Shown here in pieces: positions 49,103-58,308 of a DNA stretch of 64,000 nt. The notes under the pieces were generated by a model that had not been told where the DNA came from, did no database searches, and saw nothing but the letters and a program-made list of their open reading frames with translations. The stretch is taken from the NCBI GenBank assembly GCA_046734335.1, contig JBKPRA010000072.1:52884-116883 (forward strand). Direction: 5' to 3'. The stretch's first letter is position 1; every line of letters starts with the position of its first letter. The DNA comes from DATBLE01 sp046734335 (GTDB lineage: Bacteria; Actinomycetota; Thermoleophilia; Gaiellales; Gaiellaceae). The translations under genes and the position numbers were made by a program.

Positions 49103-50262
49103 TCCGAAGGCTCTGGCCGCTCCTGCCGCTCCTGGTGCTGGCCGCCGTCGTTGCCCTGTTCGCCTCGACCGGCGGGTCCCTGGTCGACCTCGTCGGCTCG
49201 AAGCCGCCGCCGAAGGACGAGCTCCAGATCCGCCGGGTGGAGCTCTCCAAGGGCGAGGTCCGGATCCGGGTGACGAACCCGCAGCGCGAGCAGCTGACGA
49301 TCGGCTCGGTGGCGATCGACGATGCGATCGTCCCTTTCCGGGTGGACGGCCCTCGGACGCTGGGCCGGCTGCGCTCGAGCACGATCGTGGTCTCCTACGA
49401 CTGGGTCGACAACGAGCCGCTGACGGTCGGCGTCACGAGCTCGACGGGGATCCAGGTGACCGAGGAGCTGGCGGCCGCCGTGGAGACGCCGCAGCCTTCC
49501 CCGGGCGGTTTCCTCGGCTACGCGCTGATCGGGCTCCTGGTCGGCATCGTGCCGATCGCCCTCGGGCTCCTGTGGCTGCCTTCGCTGCGGGCCGCCCGTC
49601 CCAAGTGGATCGCCGCATTCATGGCGCTGACCGCGGGCCTGCTCACGTTCCTGGGGATCGAGGCGCTGTCCGAGGCGCTCGACCTCCAGGCCGCCCTGCC
49701 CGGCCCGCTCGGTGGCCCGGGCCTGGTGCTGCTCGGGCTCGCGACCAGCTTCCTGACCATGACGTTCGTGTCGCATCGCATGTCCGGGGGTAGTGGCGCG
49801 GTCGGCGGAGCGGCGCTTGCCCTGCTGGTCGCCCTCGGCATCGGCCTACACAACCTGGGCGAGGGGCTCGCGATCGGCTCGTCGTTCTCCCTCGGGGAGC
49901 TCGCCCTCGGCTCGTTTCTGATCATCGGCTTCATGATCCATAACGTCACGGAGGGGCTCGGCATCGCCGCGCCGATCGCCGAGCAGGGCAGCGCCCCGGT
50001 CGCTGTCGCCCGCTTGGCCGTCCTTGCCCTGATCGCCGGAGGCCCGGCGATCGTCGGCGCCTGGATCGGCGGTTACCTCACCTCCGACTTCCTCGGCGTT
50101 CTCTTCTTCGCCGGGGCAGCCGGAGCGGCCCTCCAGGTGGTTGTCGAGGTCGGACGTCACCTGGCCCGGACCGCCCGTGGCACGCTGGTCTCGGGCCATG
50201 TGGTCGGCGGCTTCCTCGCCGGCATCGCGATCATGTACGTGACCGGCCTCCTGGCGTCCTGA
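49099..50262 (+). CDS. ZIP-family metal transporter with N-terminal extracytoplasmic domain
   Basis: 387 residues. The C-terminal 250 residues form the ZIP transporter with the two metal-site helices GIGLHNLGEGLAIGSSFS and GFMIHNVTEGLGIAAPIAEQ. Before it there is one membrane helix (residues 5-22) and a beta-rich extracytoplasmic domain of about 110 residues (ELQIRRVELSKGEVRIRVTN ... TIVVSYDWVDNEPLTVGVTS), not usual for ZIP proteins. It presumably imports Mn, Zn or Fe; the adjacent oxidase and DtxR regulator favour Fe or Mn. It overlaps the oxidase by 4 nt, so expression is coupled. Confidence 0.85.
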   Translation: MIRRLWPLLPLLVLAAVVALFASTGGSLVDLVGSKPPPKDELQIRRVELSKGEVRIRVTNPQREQLTIGSVAIDDAIVPFRVDGPRTLGRLRSSTIVVSYDWVDNEPLTVGVTSSTGIQVTEELAAAVETPQPSPGGFLGYALIGLLVGIVPIALGLLWLPSLRAARPKWIAAFMALTAGLLTFLGIEALSEALDLQAALPGPLGGPGLVLLGLATSFLTMTFVSHRMSGGSGAVGGAALALLVALGIGLHNLGEGLAIGSSFSLGELALGSFLIIGFMIHNVTEGLGIAAPIAEQGSAPVAVARLAVLALIAGGPAIVGAWIGGYLTSDFLGVLFFAGAAGAALQVVVEVGRHLARTARGTLVSGHVVGGFLAGIAIMYVTGLLAS

Positions 50263-50285
50263 CCGGACGCTAGCCTCCCGCACGC

Positions 50286-52748
50286 GTGCATCTGCGGGCG
50301 ATCAAGCTGCGCGGCTTCAAGTCGTTTCCCGAACCGGTCGAAGTCCGGCTGGAGCCGGGCGTCGCCGTCGTCGTCGGACCGAACGGTTCGGGCAAGTCGA
50401 ACATCGCCGACGCGCTGATCTGGGCGGCCGGCTCGCTCGCCCCCAGCGAGCTCCGCGCCGAGAAGCCGGACGACGTGCTCTTCAACGGCTCTGCCTCGCG
50501 GGCGGCTGCCGACCACTGCGAGGTCGAGCTGCTGTTCGACAACGAGGACGGCGGTTTGCCCGAGATCGACTACTCCGAGGTCTCGATCTTGCGCCGCCTT
50601 CACCGCGGCGGGGAGGGCCAGTACCTGGTCAACGGCGCTCACGTGCGCCGCACGGACGTCGTCGAGCTCCTGTCCGACGTCGGGCTCGGGTCGGCGATGG
50701 GCTCGATCGTGTCGCAGGGCCGGGTGGAGGCGATTCTCGCCTCGAAGCCCGAGGAGCGGCGGACGCTGGTCGAGGAGGCCGCCGGTCTCGGTAAGTTCAA
50801 GCGGCGGCGCCACCGCGCGGAGCTGAAGCTCGCGCGGGTGGCGACGCAGGTCGAGCGGGCGCGCGACGTGGAGGCTGAGGTGGCGAAGCGGCTGCGGCCG
50901 CTCGCATTGCAGGCGACCGCCGCCGAGCGGGCGGAGAAGCTCGGGATCGAGATCGCCGGGCTACGTGCAGGAATCGCGACGATCGACGTCCTGTCGCTGG
51001 GAAGGCAGATTCAGGAGGCTGCCAGCCGCCGGACCGGGTTCGCGGCGCAGCGGCGCACCGCCGAGGAGGCGCTGGAGGGCCTGCTGGCGGAGCGGCATGA
51101 CGCGGAAGAGGCGCTGGCGGAGGCGGCAGGCGGACGTGAAGGCTCGGCCTCGACGCTCTACCGGTTGCGTAGCGCGTGCGAGCGGCTCGAGCTCCGCCGC
51201 GAGGCCGCGGAGTCGCTGCTCACCCGTGTCCGCCAGGCACCCCCTGCGATCGACGCGGGCCTCGTCGAGCAGGCGCGCCTCTCCGAGGCTCGTGCGGCTG
51301 CGCTGGAGCGGGCGATCGCAGAGCGCGAAGGGCTGCCTCCGGCAGCCCGGGCGCTTGCCGAGGAAGGAGCGTCGCTCGCGCTGTCGCTGGCCGACGTCGA
51401 GGACGGCCGCGAGCGGGCGGTGGCCGCCGCCGTCGGCGCCGCGCTGGTTGCCGCAACGCCGGAGGACGGATTGCGCCTGCTCGAGGATGCGCGCGAGCGC
51501 GGCCTCGGCAACCTGACCGTGCTCGTCCGCCCGGGAGCATTCGAACCGCTGGCCGGAATCGACGTCGTTCCCCGCGAGCGCCTGCTGGCAGCGACGCGCC
51601 CCGCCGTCACGCTCGAAGGCCACTCCTATGACCCGATGCGCGGCGTTCTCACATTCACGGGAGACACGGCCGAGGCGGTGTTGCTCGAGCTGAAGGCGCA
51701 GCGCCGGCGGCTGCTCGACGAGGCGGCGGCGCTACGGGCTGACGCCGCGCGCGCCGTTCCCCGGCTGGCCGACCCGATGCTCGTGGCTGCGGGGGCGACG
51801 CTGGTGGAGTCGATCTCCGCGGTGCTGCGTGTGGTCGAGCGGCTCCAGGCGCCGATGCTGGCCGAGGCCGACCGCGGCGCCCTTCGGGCCTCAGAGCTGG
51901 CCGCCGAGCTGCGTGCGCTCGGCGGGCGCGAGGTGGAGCTCCGCCGCGCGCATGCCGATGCCGGCGAACGCGTGGCAGCCGTCGACGTCGAGGTCGCGCG
52001 CTTCGAAGCCGAGCAGGCCGAGGCGCAGCGGAGGCTCGACGACGCCGGCGCAGCGCCGGCGGAAGGCGCTCGGGACGGGCTCGCAGAGAAGCTGGAGCGG
52101 CTCGAGCGCCGCCGGGAGCAGCTCGGGGGTGTCAACCCGTTCGCAAAGGAGGAGTACGCGGCCGAGAAGGAGCGCCTCGCCGAGCTGCGGACGCAGCGCG
52201 AGGACCTCGAGCGCGCGCTCGACGAGCTCCGCGCGCTTCGCGACGAGCTGACGGAGACGGTGGAGCGCCGTTTCGCCGAGACCTTCGACGCGGTGCAGCG
52301 CAACTTCGCCGAGGTCGCGTCGACGCTCTTCCCCGGCGGACACGGGCGGTTGCGACTGACCGAAGCGGAGGAGGAGGGCGACGAGGCGGGCATCGAGGTG
52401 GAGCTGTCCCCGGCCGGCAAGCGGGTTATGCGCCTGTCCCTGCTCTCGGGCGGCGAGAAGGCGCTCGGCGCGATCTCGTTCCTGTTCGCGCTGTTCCTCG
52501 CGCGGCCGTGCCCCTTCTACCTGCTGGACGAGGTAGAGGCCGCGCTCGACGACACGAACATCGGCCGCTTCTGCGCGCTCCTGCGGCAGTTCGCCGACCG
52601 GGCCCAGTTCATCGTGGTGACGCACCAGAAGCGGACGATGGAGGCGGCGGACGCGCTCTACGGTGTGACGATGGGCGGGGACGGCGTCTCTCAGATCGTC
52701 TCCCGCCGCCTGCCGCGCGAGGACGCCGCCGCAGCCTCCGTAGCCTGA
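50286..52748 (+). CDS. smc: SMC chromosome-segregation ATPase, unusually short
   Basis: 820 residues against about 1150-1190 in most bacteria. Both ATPase halves are complete: Walker A VVVGPNGSGKSNIADALIWA (about residues 28-47), Q-loop SIVSQGRVEAILASKPEERR, signature LSLLSGGEKALGAISFLFAL (about 716-735) and Walker B CPFYLLDEVEAALDDTNI. The shortening is in the coiled coils (about 180 residues each, residues ~165-345 and ~460-650) and in the hinge (~350-460, with DGRERAVAAAVGAALVAATP). Partners ScpA/ScpB are encoded at 5.8-7.1 kb. The GTG start has TAGCCT (50271-50276) 9 nt upstream. fpg, often next to rnc-smc, is absent. Confidence 0.93.
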   Translation: MHLRAIKLRGFKSFPEPVEVRLEPGVAVVVGPNGSGKSNIADALIWAAGSLAPSELRAEKPDDVLFNGSASRAAADHCEVELLFDNEDGGLPEIDYSEVSILRRLHRGGEGQYLVNGAHVRRTDVVELLSDVGLGSAMGSIVSQGRVEAILASKPEERRTLVEEAAGLGKFKRRRHRAELKLARVATQVERARDVEAEVAKRLRPLALQATAAERAEKLGIEIAGLRAGIATIDVLSLGRQIQEAASRRTGFAAQRRTAEEALEGLLAERHDAEEALAEAAGGREGSASTLYRLRSACERLELRREAAESLLTRVRQAPPAIDAGLVEQARLSEARAAALERAIAEREGLPPAARALAEEGASLALSLADVEDGRERAVAAAVGAALVAATPEDGLRLLEDARERGLGNLTVLVRPGAFEPLAGIDVVPRERLLAATRPAVTLEGHSYDPMRGVLTFTGDTAEAVLLELKAQRRRLLDEAAALRADAARAVPRLADPMLVAAGATLVESISAVLRVVERLQAPMLAEADRGALRASELAAELRALGGREVELRRAHADAGERVAAVDVEVARFEAEQAEAQRRLDDAGAAPAEGARDGLAEKLERLERRREQLGGVNPFAKEEYAAEKERLAELRTQREDLERALDELRALRDELTETVERRFAETFDAVQRNFAEVASTLFPGGHGRLRLTEAEEEGDEAGIEVELSPAGKRVMRLSLLSGGEKALGAISFLFALFLARPCPFYLLDEVEAALDDTNIGRFCALLRQFADRAQFIVVTHQKRTMEAADALYGVTMGGDGVSQIVSRRLPREDAAAASVA

Positions 52749-52761
52749 CTACGCTCCTGCG

Positions 52762-53712
52762 ATGACGCGGACCTGGGGTGAGCTGCTCGGCGACAGTTCG
52801 ACCGACGAGACGCCCGACGACCGAGCCGGCTTTCTCGGCCGGCTCCGTGACTCGCTCTCGAAGTCCCGCCGCGCGCTGACCCAGCAGTTGGCGGTGGCGG
52901 CGTTCGATCCGGGCGACGAGGAGGCGTGGGAGCGGCTCGAGGAGGCGCTGATCACCGCCGACGTCGGTGTTCCGGCCACTGCGGAGATCATCCGAGGGCT
53001 GGAGGCGCGTGGCGGGCTGACCACGCTCGACCCCCTTGCCGACGAGATCGCTTCGCTGCTCGGTGAGCCGGGGTCGCTCGATCTCTCCGCGCGGCCGACT
53101 GTGGTGCTGGTCGTCGGTGTCAACGGCACGGGCAAGACGACCACGATCGGGAAGCTCGCCGCCAAGCTGGCGGAGCACCACCGGTCGGTGCTGCTGGCCG
53201 CAGCCGATACGTTCCGCGCGGCCGCCGAGGAGCAGCTGGAGATCTGGGCACGGCGGGCGGGCGCCGATTTCGTCGGCTCGCCGCGCGGCGGTGACCCGGC
53301 TGCGGTCGCCTACGACGCGATCGAGGCGGCGAGCTCTCGCGGCCGCGACGTGGTGATCGTCGACACCGCCGGCCGCCTGCACACGCAGACGAACCTGATG
53401 GAAGAGCTCGCCAAGGTGCGGCGCGTGATCGCCGGGCGGCTCGACGAAGCGCCCCATGAGACGCTGCTGGTCGTCGACGCCACCACCGGCCAGAACGGAC
53501 TCCAGCAGGCGCGACTGTTCGGCGAAGCGGTCGACGTCACCGGCGTCGTGCTGACGAAGCTGGACGGCTCGGCCAAGGGCGGGATCGCGGTCGCAATCGC
53601 CCACGAGCTCGGCCTGCCGGTCACGCTCGTGGGCGTGGGAGAGGGGCTGGACGACCTGCGGCCGTTCGATCCGAAGGACTTCGCGGCCGCGCTTGTCACC
53701 GGCGACACGTGA
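52762..53712 (+). CDS. ftsY: Signal recognition particle receptor FtsY
   Basis: 316 residues, SRP GTPase at the membrane. A short acidic/basic N-terminal region, an N-domain (LTQQLAVAAFDPGDEEAWER), then the G-domain: VVGVNGTGKTTTIGKLAAKL (about residues 115-134), AADTFRAAAEEQL, DTAGRLHTQTNLMEELAKVR, LTKLDGSAKGG and GVGEGLDDLRPFD. It lacks the long acidic A-domain of E. coli, as in most actinobacteria. The ATG has TACGCT (52750-52755) 6 nt upstream. It follows smc by 13 nt. Confidence 0.96.
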   Translation: MTRTWGELLGDSSTDETPDDRAGFLGRLRDSLSKSRRALTQQLAVAAFDPGDEEAWERLEEALITADVGVPATAEIIRGLEARGGLTTLDPLADEIASLLGEPGSLDLSARPTVVLVVGVNGTGKTTTIGKLAAKLAEHHRSVLLAAADTFRAAAEEQLEIWARRAGADFVGSPRGGDPAAVAYDAIEAASSRGRDVVIVDTAGRLHTQTNLMEELAKVRRVIAGRLDEAPHETLLVVDATTGQNGLQQARLFGEAVDVTGVVLTKLDGSAKGGIAVAIAHELGLPVTLVGVGEGLDDLRPFDPKDFAAALVTGDT

Positions 53713-53714
53713 CG

Positions 53715-53744
53715 ACGGGGCCGGGCCACCGCGACCCGGCCCGT
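53715..53744 (+). terminator. Terminator-like hairpin after ftsY
   Basis: ACGGGGCCGGG / CCCGGCCCGT, a 10-bp GC stem with one bulged G and a 9-nt loop, 3 nt after the ftsY stop and followed by TCAATC. There are few Us, but it is the strongest stem at this 3' end. Confidence 0.55.
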
Positions 53745-53974
53745 TCAATCATCGGCTGCAGAGGCAGGGACAGTTACCCCCCGGACTGCCCCTGCCGGGC
53801 TCTCCCTTACCCTCTGCGTGGGCCGGGAATCGCCCTACGCCCCTCGGCTTCGCGATCTTGCGCGGTGAGGCCGATCCTCGTCTTCCTGCAGATGTCGGGC
53901 TCTGCCGAGTCCGACCTGCGGCCACGATCCGCGCTTTCGGCACTCCCGCCGGAGCCAGGTACCCTTCCCCGGCC
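53745..53974 (+). other. 230-nt non-coding stretch with two further strong hairpins, between ftsY and ffh
   Basis: Hairpin A: GGCAGGG-A-CAGT / ACTG-C-CCCTGCC (53763-53796), 11 bp with one mismatch. Hairpin B: GCAG-AT-GTCGGGCTC / GAGTCCGAC-CTGC (53888-53919), 13 bp with a 2-nt bulge and a TGCC loop. The ffh -10-like TACCCT (53960-53965) follows. There is no convincing coding frame. It is not SRP RNA: the GGUCCGGAAGG-type tetraloop motif is missing. It may hold an sRNA, an ffh leader or simply terminators. Confidence 0.4.
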
Positions 53975-55297
<1,323 letters not shown>

Positions 55298-55309
55298 GAA
55301 AGGAGAAGG

Positions 55310-55552
55310 ATGGCGGTACGCATGAGATTGACCCGCGTCGGGTCGAAGAAGAACCCGATCTACCGGGTCGTGGTCGCGGACTCGCGGTCGCCGCGCGACG
55401 GGAAGTTCATCGAGATCGTCGGCCGGTACAACCCGCAGGCAGACCCCTCGCTGATCGAGTTCGACGAGGACAAGGTCAAGGATTGGCTCTCGAAGGGCGC
55501 CCAGCCGTCGGACACGGTCTCGCGCCTGCTGAAGGCGAAAAACATCGTTTGA
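55310..55552 (+). CDS. rpsP: 30S ribosomal protein S16
   Basis: 80 residues. MAVRMRLTRVGSKKNPIYRV VVADSRSPRDGKFIEIVGRY NPQ is the S16 hallmark. The start follows a strong Shine-Dalgarno (AAAGGAGAAGG). It overlaps khpA by 4 nt (TTGA). It begins the rpsP-khpA-rimM-trmD cluster. Confidence 0.97.
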   Translation: MAVRMRLTRVGSKKNPIYRVVVADSRSPRDGKFIEIVGRYNPQADPSLIEFDEDKVKDWLSKGAQPSDTVSRLLKAKNIV

Positions 55553-55788
55553 CACCGACGGGCGAGCTCGTCGAGTACCTCGCGCGCAGATTGGTCGAGC
55601 ACGACGACCAGGTCAGCGTCGAGGAGGTCGAGGAGGACGGCGCGCTGGTCATCCGGCTCCATGTCGCCTCCGACGACCTCGGCCGGGTGATCGGTCGAGG
55701 CGGCCGCATCGCCCGGGCGCTCCGCACGCTCGTGCGCGCAGGCGGCGCGCACGGCGACCGCCGGATCGTGCTCGAGATCGTCGAGTGA
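55549..55788 (+). CDS. khpA: KH-domain RNA-binding protein KhpA (UPF0109)
   Basis: 79 residues from a TTG overlapping the rpsP stop (TTGA). A single KH domain with the GxxG loop in DDLGRVIGRGGRIARALRTL (about residues 43-62). It binds RNA and, with KhpB in Gram-positives, affects cell elongation. It lies in the standard rpsP-khpA-rimM order. It overlaps rimM by 4 nt. Confidence 0.93.
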   Translation: MTPTGELVEYLARRLVEHDDQVSVEEVEEDGALVIRLHVASDDLGRVIGRGGRIARALRTLVRAGGAHGDRRIVLEIVE

Positions 55789-56258
55789 CGGACGAGGATG
55801 AGCTGGTGCCGGTCGGCCGCGTCGGCCGGCGGCACGGGCTGGACGGGTCGTTCGTGGTCGAGCGGGCGAGCGAGAACGAGCGGCTGTTCGAACCGGGGGC
55901 CACGCTGATCGCGGGCGGCGAGCGCGCGACCGTGGCCGCGCGGAAGCGGTCCGGCGGGCGCCTGGTCATCAAGCTCGACCCCACGGCGGAGCGCGGGACG
56001 GAGCTCGCGGTACGACGCTCCACGCTTCCCGAACCCCAGCCCGACAGCTTCTATGTCTTCCAGCTCCAGGGCTTGGAGGTCGTGGAGGAGGGCGGTCGCA
56101 GGCTCGGGGAGGTGCGGGAGGTCGCTCAGGGGGTGGCGAACGACGTCCTCGAGCTCGACTCGGGTCTCGCGCTGCCGATGGTCGAGGAGTGCATCCGCCG
56201 GGTTGACCTCGCGGCGGGCACAATTGTCGTTGCAGTCGGCTTCGCCGACGACCGATGA
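55785..56258 (+). CDS. rimM: Ribosome maturation factor RimM
   Basis: 157 residues. The N-terminal beta-barrel ELVPVGRVGRRHGLDGSFVV (residues 5-24) is the family hallmark (GxIxxxHGxxGxxxV). The PRC-barrel C-terminal half has YVFQLQGLEVVEEGGRRLGE VREV and LPMVEECIRRVDL. It assists 30S head assembly by binding S19. GTG start; it overlaps khpA and trmD by 4 nt each. Confidence 0.93.
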   Translation: MTDEDELVPVGRVGRRHGLDGSFVVERASENERLFEPGATLIAGGERATVAARKRSGGRLVIKLDPTAERGTELAVRRSTLPEPQPDSFYVFQLQGLEVVEEGGRRLGEVREVAQGVANDVLELDSGLALPMVEECIRRVDLAAGTIVVAVGFADDR

Positions 56259-56926
56259 CCACAACGCCCTTGCAGATCGACGTCTTCACGCTGGTTCCGC
56301 ACGCCTTCGGCTGGCTCACCGAGCAGCCTCCGCTCGCGAACGTACTCGGCACCGAGATCGATCTGCGGCTGTTCGGCTACCGAGAGACGACGCCCCTTCC
56401 GAATGGGCAGGTCGACGATGCCCCCTACGGCGGCGGACCGGGCATGGTCCTGCGGGTCGACGTCGTCGCGGCTGCGCTCGAGGCGGCGTACGGCGGCGTG
56501 CCCGGACATCGCGTGATCGCGCTGACCCCACAGGGGCGGCAGCTCGACCAGCAGGTCGTCGAGGAGCTCGCCGGAGAAGCGCACCTGACCCTGCTGTCCG
56601 CCCGGTTCGAGGGCTTCGACGAGCGGATCCTCGCTCATCTCTGCTCCGACGCGATCTCGATCGGTCCGTATGTGCTCTCCGGTGGCGAGCTGCCGGCAAT
56701 GGTTGTGGTCGACGCCGTTGCGCGGCTCCAGCCGGGGGCCTTGGCCGAGGAGTCGGTTCGCCGCGAGACGTTCTCGGCCGAGCTCGAGGGCGGCGCCGAG
56801 TTCCCTCACTACACCCGGCCGGCCGAGTTCCGCGGTTGGCAGGTGCCCGACGTCCTCGTCTCCGGCGACCACGGCCGGATCGAGGACTGGCGCCGGGACC
56901 AGAGCCGTGCGCGGAGCGTTCGGTGA
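56255..56926 (+). CDS. trmD: tRNA (guanine-37-N1)-methyltransferase TrmD
   Basis: 223 residues, SPOUT (trefoil knot) methyltransferase that makes m1G37. IDVFTLVPHAFGWLTEQPPL opens it; DDAPYGGGPGMVLRVDV (about residues 50-66), LLSARFEGFDERIL, DAISIGPYVLSGGELPAMVV and the DVLVSGDHGRIEDWRRDQ tail are all present. The ATG overlaps rimM. It is coupled by GTGA to the signal peptidase gene downstream, instead of the more common rplS. Confidence 0.95.
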   Translation: MTTTPLQIDVFTLVPHAFGWLTEQPPLANVLGTEIDLRLFGYRETTPLPNGQVDDAPYGGGPGMVLRVDVVAAALEAAYGGVPGHRVIALTPQGRQLDQQVVEELAGEAHLTLLSARFEGFDERILAHLCSDAISIGPYVLSGGELPAMVVVDAVARLQPGALAEESVRRETFSAELEGGAEFPHYTRPAEFRGWQVPDVLVSGDHGRIEDWRRDQSRARSVR

Positions 56927-57840
56927 CGGATCTCTACGCCCTGCTCGGAGTCTCGCCCGAGGCCTCGGAGGACGAGATTCGCTCGGCGTACCATCGCCGA
57001 CTCCGGTTCGACGACGTCGAGACCTCCGAGGGGAACCAGCGGATGCGACAGCTGCGCGAGGCGTACGAGGTGCTGTCGGATCCCGACACGCGCCGCAGCT
57101 ACGACGCTTCCCGTGACGGTTGGGCGTCAGGCGCCGATGCGCCGCCGACGGGGCTGGTGACGGAGCCCAAGCCCATGCAGTTCGAGCAGCCGCCGTTCGA
57201 AGAGTCGGCGCCGCTCGAGCCCGAGCATCATCACTCCTACAACCCGGTCACGCGAGCCACACGCGGCCTGCCGCGCGGCTGGCGGATCGCCATCGACTGG
57301 GTCGTGACCATCGTCGGTGCGATCGCGATCGTGCTGGCGATCAAGGCATGGGTCGTGAACCCGTACCGCATTCCGTCGTCGTCGATGGAGCCGACGCTCC
57401 ACTGCGCCAGGCCGGGCAGCGGCTGCGAAGCCCGCTTCTCGGACCGGGTGCTGGCCAACCGGTTCATCTACCACTTCCGCAAGCCGCACCGTGGCGACAT
57501 CATCGTCTTCAAGACGCCGCCGCTCGCCAAGGAGAAGTGCGGCGCCGGGGGGACGTTCGTCAAGCGCCTGATCGCGCTTCCGGGCGAGACCTGGCAGGAG
57601 AAGAACGGCTCCATCTACATCGACGGGAAAAAGCTGATCGAGCCGTATATCAAGCCCGACCGGCGGGACCTCGGCACGTCGTACCCGGCACGCAAGATCC
57701 CGGCCGGGGAGTACTTCATGATGGGCGACAACCGCTCGCAATCCTGCGACTCGCGCGAGTGGGGCCCGGTGCCGCGCAAGAACCTGATCGGCGAGGTCTT
57801 CGCGGTCTACTGGCCGCCCAACAGGATCGGCTTTCGCTAG
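56923..57840 (+). CDS. lepB: J-like domain fused to signal peptidase I
   Basis: 305 residues. Residues 1-65 look like a DnaJ domain: YALLGVSPEASEDEIRSAYH RRL (helices I-II) and LREAYEVLSDPDTRRSYDAS (helices III-IV), but the HPD tripeptide is missing (RFDDVETSEGN in its place). After a Pro/Glu-rich linker (66-115) comes one membrane helix (123-143) and signal peptidase I: IPSSSMEPTL with the nucleophile Ser154, GGTFVKRLIALPGE with Lys214 and FMMGDNRSQSCDSREWGPV. It cleaves signal peptides of exported proteins, such as the secreted proteins in this window. GTG overlaps the trmD stop. The frame is continuous. Confidence 0.88.
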   Translation: MTDLYALLGVSPEASEDEIRSAYHRRLRFDDVETSEGNQRMRQLREAYEVLSDPDTRRSYDASRDGWASGADAPPTGLVTEPKPMQFEQPPFEESAPLEPEHHHSYNPVTRATRGLPRGWRIAIDWVVTIVGAIAIVLAIKAWVVNPYRIPSSSMEPTLHCARPGSGCEARFSDRVLANRFIYHFRKPHRGDIIVFKTPPLAKEKCGAGGTFVKRLIALPGETWQEKNGSIYIDGKKLIEPYIKPDRRDLGTSYPARKIPAGEYFMMGDNRSQSCDSREWGPVPRKNLIGEVFAVYWPPNRIGFR

Positions 57841-58308
57841 GTGTCGGATGGTCTGACCCCGCGGGGGTCCGACCCTGCAGGAGAGCGCGAGATCGAACTC
57901 GACCACGTGGTCATCGCGGTTTCCGACTGGGAGCGCTCCAACGCCTTCTATCGCGACGTCCTCGGCGCCGAGCTGGTCCAGCTGGACAAGGGCCGGTTCG
58001 CCTACCGCTTCGGAGGGCAACAGCTGAACGTCCACGGCCCGGGGAGCGAGCCGTACCCCCGCGCGGCCGACCCGGTGCGTCCGGGGAACAGCGACGTCTG
58101 CTTCGTCTGGGACGGGCCGATCGAGGCGGCGGTCGAGCATCTTCGGACGAGGGGTGTCGAGGTCGAGCTCGGGCCCGTCGAGCGGATCGGTGCGGGCGGC
58201 ACCGGCACGAGCGTTTACTTCCGCGATCCGGACGGATCGCTGCTCGAGCTGATCGGCTACGCGGACGCCGCGACCGCACCTGTGCCTCCCAACTCGTCCT
58301 CTACGTGA
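57841..58308 (+). CDS. VOC (glyoxalase-like) family protein
   Basis: 155 residues. EIELDHVVIAVSDWERSNAF YRDVLG (about residues 17-42) begins the fold; FAYRFGGQQLNVHGPGSE and TSVYFRDPDGSLLELIGYAD carry the typical metal-ligand positions (H20, E in LLEL). Similar to stand-alone dioxygenase-type VOC proteins; substrate unknown. The first codons (57850-57874) consist of an inverted repeat, so the true N-terminus may be the GTG directly abutting the lepB stop or the protein may be initiated oddly. The 3' end overlaps the convergent denD-like gene by 52 nt. Confidence 0.8.
   Translation: MSDGLTPRGSDPAGEREIELDHVVIAVSDWERSNAFYRDVLGAELVQLDKGRFAYRFGGQQLNVHGPGSEPYPRAADPVRPGNSDVCFVWDGPIEAAVEHLRTRGVEVELGPVERIGAGGTGTSVYFRDPDGSLLELIGYADAATAPVPPNSSST
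57850..57874. repeat. Inverted repeat GGTCTGACCCC / GGGGGTCCGACC
   Basis: An 11-bp dyad with one mismatch and a 2-nt loop, just after the lepB stop and inside the first codons of the VOC gene. It is shaped like GGGGTCAGACCCC-type intergenic palindromes seen in many bacterial genomes, and could act as a terminator for lepB. No second copy was noticed in the window. Confidence 0.45.

Noticed and set aside
53745..53974. SRP (4.5S) RNA gene between ftsY and ffh
   Set aside because: An attractive place, but the conserved GGUCCGGAAGG / GGAA-tetraloop and asymmetric loop motif is not found on either strand.
57850..57874. CRISPR repeat or phage attachment site
   Set aside because: Only a single dyad copy, no spacer array, no integrase and no second copy nearby.
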